DNA from: Tetmemena sp. SeJ-2015
Taxonomy: Eukaryota > Ciliophora > Spirotrichea > Sporadotrichida > Oxytrichidae
Assembly (NCBI GenBank): GCA_027382625.1
Contig: JAJKFJ010020752.1
Location: 248,001-312,000, forward strand
Reading direction: 5' to 3'
Length of the DNA stretch: 64,000 bases
Shown: positions 62,254 to 64,000 of the stretch, in pieces
Position numbering within the stretch: the stretch's first letter is position 1
How the letters are laid out: each line of letters starts with the position of its first letter
Translations under genes and position numbers: made by a program
Notes under the pieces: model-generated
Told to the model about the DNA's origin: nothing
The model's database searches: none
What the model saw: only the letters and a program-made list of their open reading frames with translations

Positions 62254-62290
62254 AAAGCCCTCTGAAGTCATGTGCTTCAGAGGGCTTTTT
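62254..62290 (+). terminator. Terminator of katG
   Basis: AAAGCCCTCTGAAG and CTTCAGAGGGCTTT form a perfect 14-bp stem around a 7-nt loop, followed by T. Confidence 0.88.
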
Positions 62291-62307
62291 GCTGTCTTAT
62301 ATATTTG

Positions 62308-62787
62308 CTATTTCTTCTTCCTGACAAAAAAGAGGTATTCGTTTTCATTGTACTGCAAACTCAGAAAATCATACAGCCCCGTCGTTTCAACAGAGACATA
62401 ATAACTCATGGCCCCGCGAAAATCCTGCTGGAATTTAGTGTCCTTTTCTGTTTCATAAGGCTTGTTCTGTGGGTTGAATTTCGAGATTTTAATCGTCCCT
62501 TTTGAGTCTTTTCCGGCCTTTTCCATTTCAGAGGTAACATAGTATCCTCCCATAATCAGAAGATTTACTTTACCGGATATCGTCCTGTTTGCGTGAAAAG
62601 TCAGCTTGTATAAGCTTGAGTCATATTTAAACCCAGGACAAACCATACAAATCACGTCCGCACGGTGATCAAAATTGCCCACATAGGCCCATTCGCCCGA
62701 CAACGCGGTGTCTGCCTGAACTTCTTCCCGGCACGCATTCATCAAAACAGCTGCCGCTAAAAATGTGAGGAGCATCAATCTTTTCAT
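62308..62787 (-). CDS. Hypothetical lipoprotein
   Basis: 159 residues with lipoprotein signal MKRLMLLTFLAAAVLMNAC. The mature part (LSGEWAYVGNFDHRADVICMVCPGFKYDSSLYKLTFHANRTISGKVNLL) resembles lipocalin-like or META-like small beta-barrels, with a CxxC in ICMVCPG. I do not recognise a named family. It lies downstream of the cytochrome and molybdoenzyme genes on the same strand, with a 57-bp gap, so it may belong to that transcription unit. Confidence 0.55.
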   Translation of the reverse strand: MKRLMLLTFLAAAVLMNACREEVQADTALSGEWAYVGNFDHRADVICMVCPGFKYDSSLYKLTFHANRTISGKVNLLIMGGYYVTSEMEKAGKDSKGTIKISKFNPQNKPYETEKDTKFQQDFRGAMSYYVSVETTGLYDFLSLQYNENEYLFFVRKKK

Positions 62788-62844
62788 ATTATCAGAGTTT
62801 ATTTTTTATATGGACTTAAAAATCATGTATTTGGTTGTAATAAC

Positions 62845-63243
62845 TCAATTTTCCAAAGGATACCATTTGATATCTTTCAACGGGCTCCTTCTCACATAGC
62901 TTTGTTTAGGAGCATAGTTCTTAGCCAGGTAATCCAATATTTTCGGCTCGGCTTCTCCCAGGTCCCACAGTTTCTGGGTCTTTTGCATCCACCTGATCTT
63001 CTCAAGCCAGCCTTCCCGGTTAGCCTTAAAGTTGGTTACGACTTTGGCCTCGTGACAAGCGGTACAGTGAGCAATCAGCAATTCATAATGCTGATCCAGG
63101 ATAAACCCCGTATTGGGATCTTTCTTTAAGGTATCTGTGGCTATCATCGCCTGAGTCGGGTTCTGAGACTCCATGGACTTCCAGGAACTGAGACCGAAAA
63201 TACCCAATGAGATAAATATAAAAAGCGAAGCAATTTTATTCAT
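62845..63243 (-). CDS. Monoheme cytochrome c, partner of sulfite-oxidase-like enzyme
   Basis: 132 residues with an N-terminal signal (IASLFIFISLGIFGLSSW). Heme motif CTACH in YELLIAHCTACHEAKVV, followed by NREGWLEKIRWMQKTQKLWDLGEAEPKILDYLAKNYAP, which is the pattern of the cytochrome subunit of SorAB-type sulfite dehydrogenases. The final RRSPLKDIKWYPLE may dock on the molybdoenzyme encoded 9 bp upstream. It carries electrons to the respiratory chain. Confidence 0.78.
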   Translation of the reverse strand: MNKIASLFIFISLGIFGLSSWKSMESQNPTQAMIATDTLKKDPNTGFILDQHYELLIAHCTACHEAKVVTNFKANREGWLEKIRWMQKTQKLWDLGEAEPKILDYLAKNYAPKQSYVRRSPLKDIKWYPLEN

Positions 63244-63252
63244 AACCCTTCA

Positions 63253-64000
63253 TTAAACAATTTTGACGGCGATTCTGTGGCAGGAATTATTCAGATAACC
63301 CTTCGGATTCCAGGCGGGCATTACCATGGGTTGTGATCTTCCCTGGTCGTCTGTGGCTTTGGCCCATACCTCATAGTACCCTTTCTGTGGAAAATCAATT
63401 TCTGCTTTCCAATGCTGCCAGGCCAGCCTGTTTTTAGGTTTCGCCAGTTCACATTTCTGCCAGGTCGTTCCAAAGTCAATGGAGACAAACATCTCTTTTA
63501 CCTCGTTATCTCCGGCCCAGGCATGGCCTCTCAATGAGAGCTTTTTCCCGAAATTGATCATCGCCCCTGTTTTCGGATACGTGATAAGTGACTTCACCGG
63601 CATCGATTCGATGATTCTCATGTCTTCCAGTTTTACCTTCGCCCCTGGTTCTATCGGGAACACTGGCACTTTATAGTCATCCCCCTGCATTTTTTCACCA
63701 TCATGCACTTTGTTGCGGACCACGATCCTGTTCAGCCATTTGCCGGATGTTGACCCCGGCCATCCGCCCACCACCAGCCTCAGCGGGTAGCCGTTCATTA
63801 AAGGAATATCCTGTCCGTTCATGGCCCAGGCTATCAGGGTTTCATCTTCCAGTGCCTTTTTCATCGGCACCCCCCTCGAGATCGACGATTTCTTCGGGTC
63901 TCCGCTCAGGTGTAGGTCCTTTCCGTAATACCCTATATAGACAGCGTCGTCTTTTATCCCGGTTTCCTGCAGCAGATCTTTTAGCCTCACCCCTGTCCAT
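63253..64000 (-). CDS. Sulfite-oxidase-family molybdoenzyme (C-terminal part, continues past the window)
   Basis: The window shows the last 249 codons. The molybdenum-cofactor domain part includes RLKDLLQETGIKDDAVYIGYYGKD and the block YPLRLVVGGWPGSTSGKWLNRI with GSTSG. The C-terminal Ig-like dimerisation domain (HAWAGDNEVKEMFVSIDFGTTWQKCELA, HWKAEIDFPQKGYYEVWAKATDDQGRSQP) is complete. The active-site cysteine lies in the missing N-terminal part. With the cytochrome gene it forms a sulfite dehydrogenase-like pair. The substrate is inferred, not shown. Confidence 0.82.
   Translation of the reverse strand, partial: WTGVRLKDLLQETGIKDDAVYIGYYGKDLHLSGDPKKSSISRGVPMKKALEDETLIAWAMNGQDIPLMNGYPLRLVVGGWPGSTSGKWLNRIVVRNKVHDGEKMQGDDYKVPVFPIEPGAKVKLEDMRIIESMPVKSLITYPKTGAMINFGKKLSLRGHAWAGDNEVKEMFVSIDFGTTWQKCELAKPKNRLAWQHWKAEIDFPQKGYYEVWAKATDDQGRSQPMVMPAWNPKGYLNNSCHRIAVKIV

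Overview
The window is not one genome. Bases 1 to about 34,930 are high-GC DNA of an alphaproteobacterium of the Rhodobacteraceae type (Rhodobacter/Paracoccus relatives). The evidence is a 5-aminolevulinate synthase hemA, a fused ispDF, and the run dusB(nifR3)-ntrB-ntrC-ntrY-ntrX-trkA-trkH-hfq-hflX. NtrC also lacks the GAFTGA loop, as in Rhodobacter. Bases 37,163 to 64,000 are mid-GC DNA of a Bacteroidota member, probably of the Cytophagales type. The evidence is Bacteroidota sigma-factor promoters (TTTG, about 20 nt, TAnnTTTG) and gene content such as ThuA, a DUF6807/PVC-type heme fusion, and an ArsR-SRPBCC-DoxX-YdeI cluster. About 2.2 kb of non-coding sequence of falling GC lies between them. 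The simplest reading is a chimeric assembly.

Left part. The layout is: a DUF1344 protein, a GNAT acetyltransferase and an M20 dipeptidase; hemA behind a perfect FNR box; an HTH/DUF4115 protein; ispG; pgpA-cinA and ispDF (minus strand); the nitrogen-regulation and potassium-uptake block dusB-ntrBC-ntrYX-trkA-trkH; hfq-hflX; a penicillin acylase; a GarR-type dehydrogenase; a YSC84 lipoprotein; hemB; a small membrane protein; mfd; and a Bcr/CflA transporter with a DsbA-like protein. Heme (hemA, hemB) and isoprenoid (ispG, ispDF) precursor genes are both present. Most genes here carry one or more frameshifts whose two sides both encode the right family. This looks like uncorrected indel sequencing error, not gene decay. 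Coordinates of broken genes run from the true start to the inferred true stop.

Middle. From about 33.0 kb the sequence loses recognisable coding, except for an island at 34.63-34.93 kb that encodes the start of a Rhodobacterales Ser/Thr kinase. GC then falls steadily, ending in an almost pure C/T tract (about 36.15-36.95 kb). A 34-bp exact repeat occurs on both sides of the join.

Right part. The genes are intact and the operons clean: a truncated isoaspartyl peptidase, an NAD-epimerase, purB, an aquaglyceroporin, xylA, an amidohydrolase with a PYROXD2-like oxidoreductase, the self-regulated arsR-SRPBCC-doxX-ydeI operon, DUF4256, ThuA, DUF2306 and Crp/Fnr, a serine hydrolase with an outer-membrane protein, a membrane-anchored AraC regulator, a 1273-residue multidomain heme protein, divergent oxyR/katG, and a sulfite-dehydrogenase-like pair (molybdoenzyme plus cytochrome c) cut by the window end. 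No rRNA, tRNA, CRISPR array or insertion sequence was recognised. I found no convincing new multi-gene system. The most interesting items are the chimeric join, the multidomain heme protein with its repeated TTTCATGAAA sites, and the dual-operator arsR promoter.
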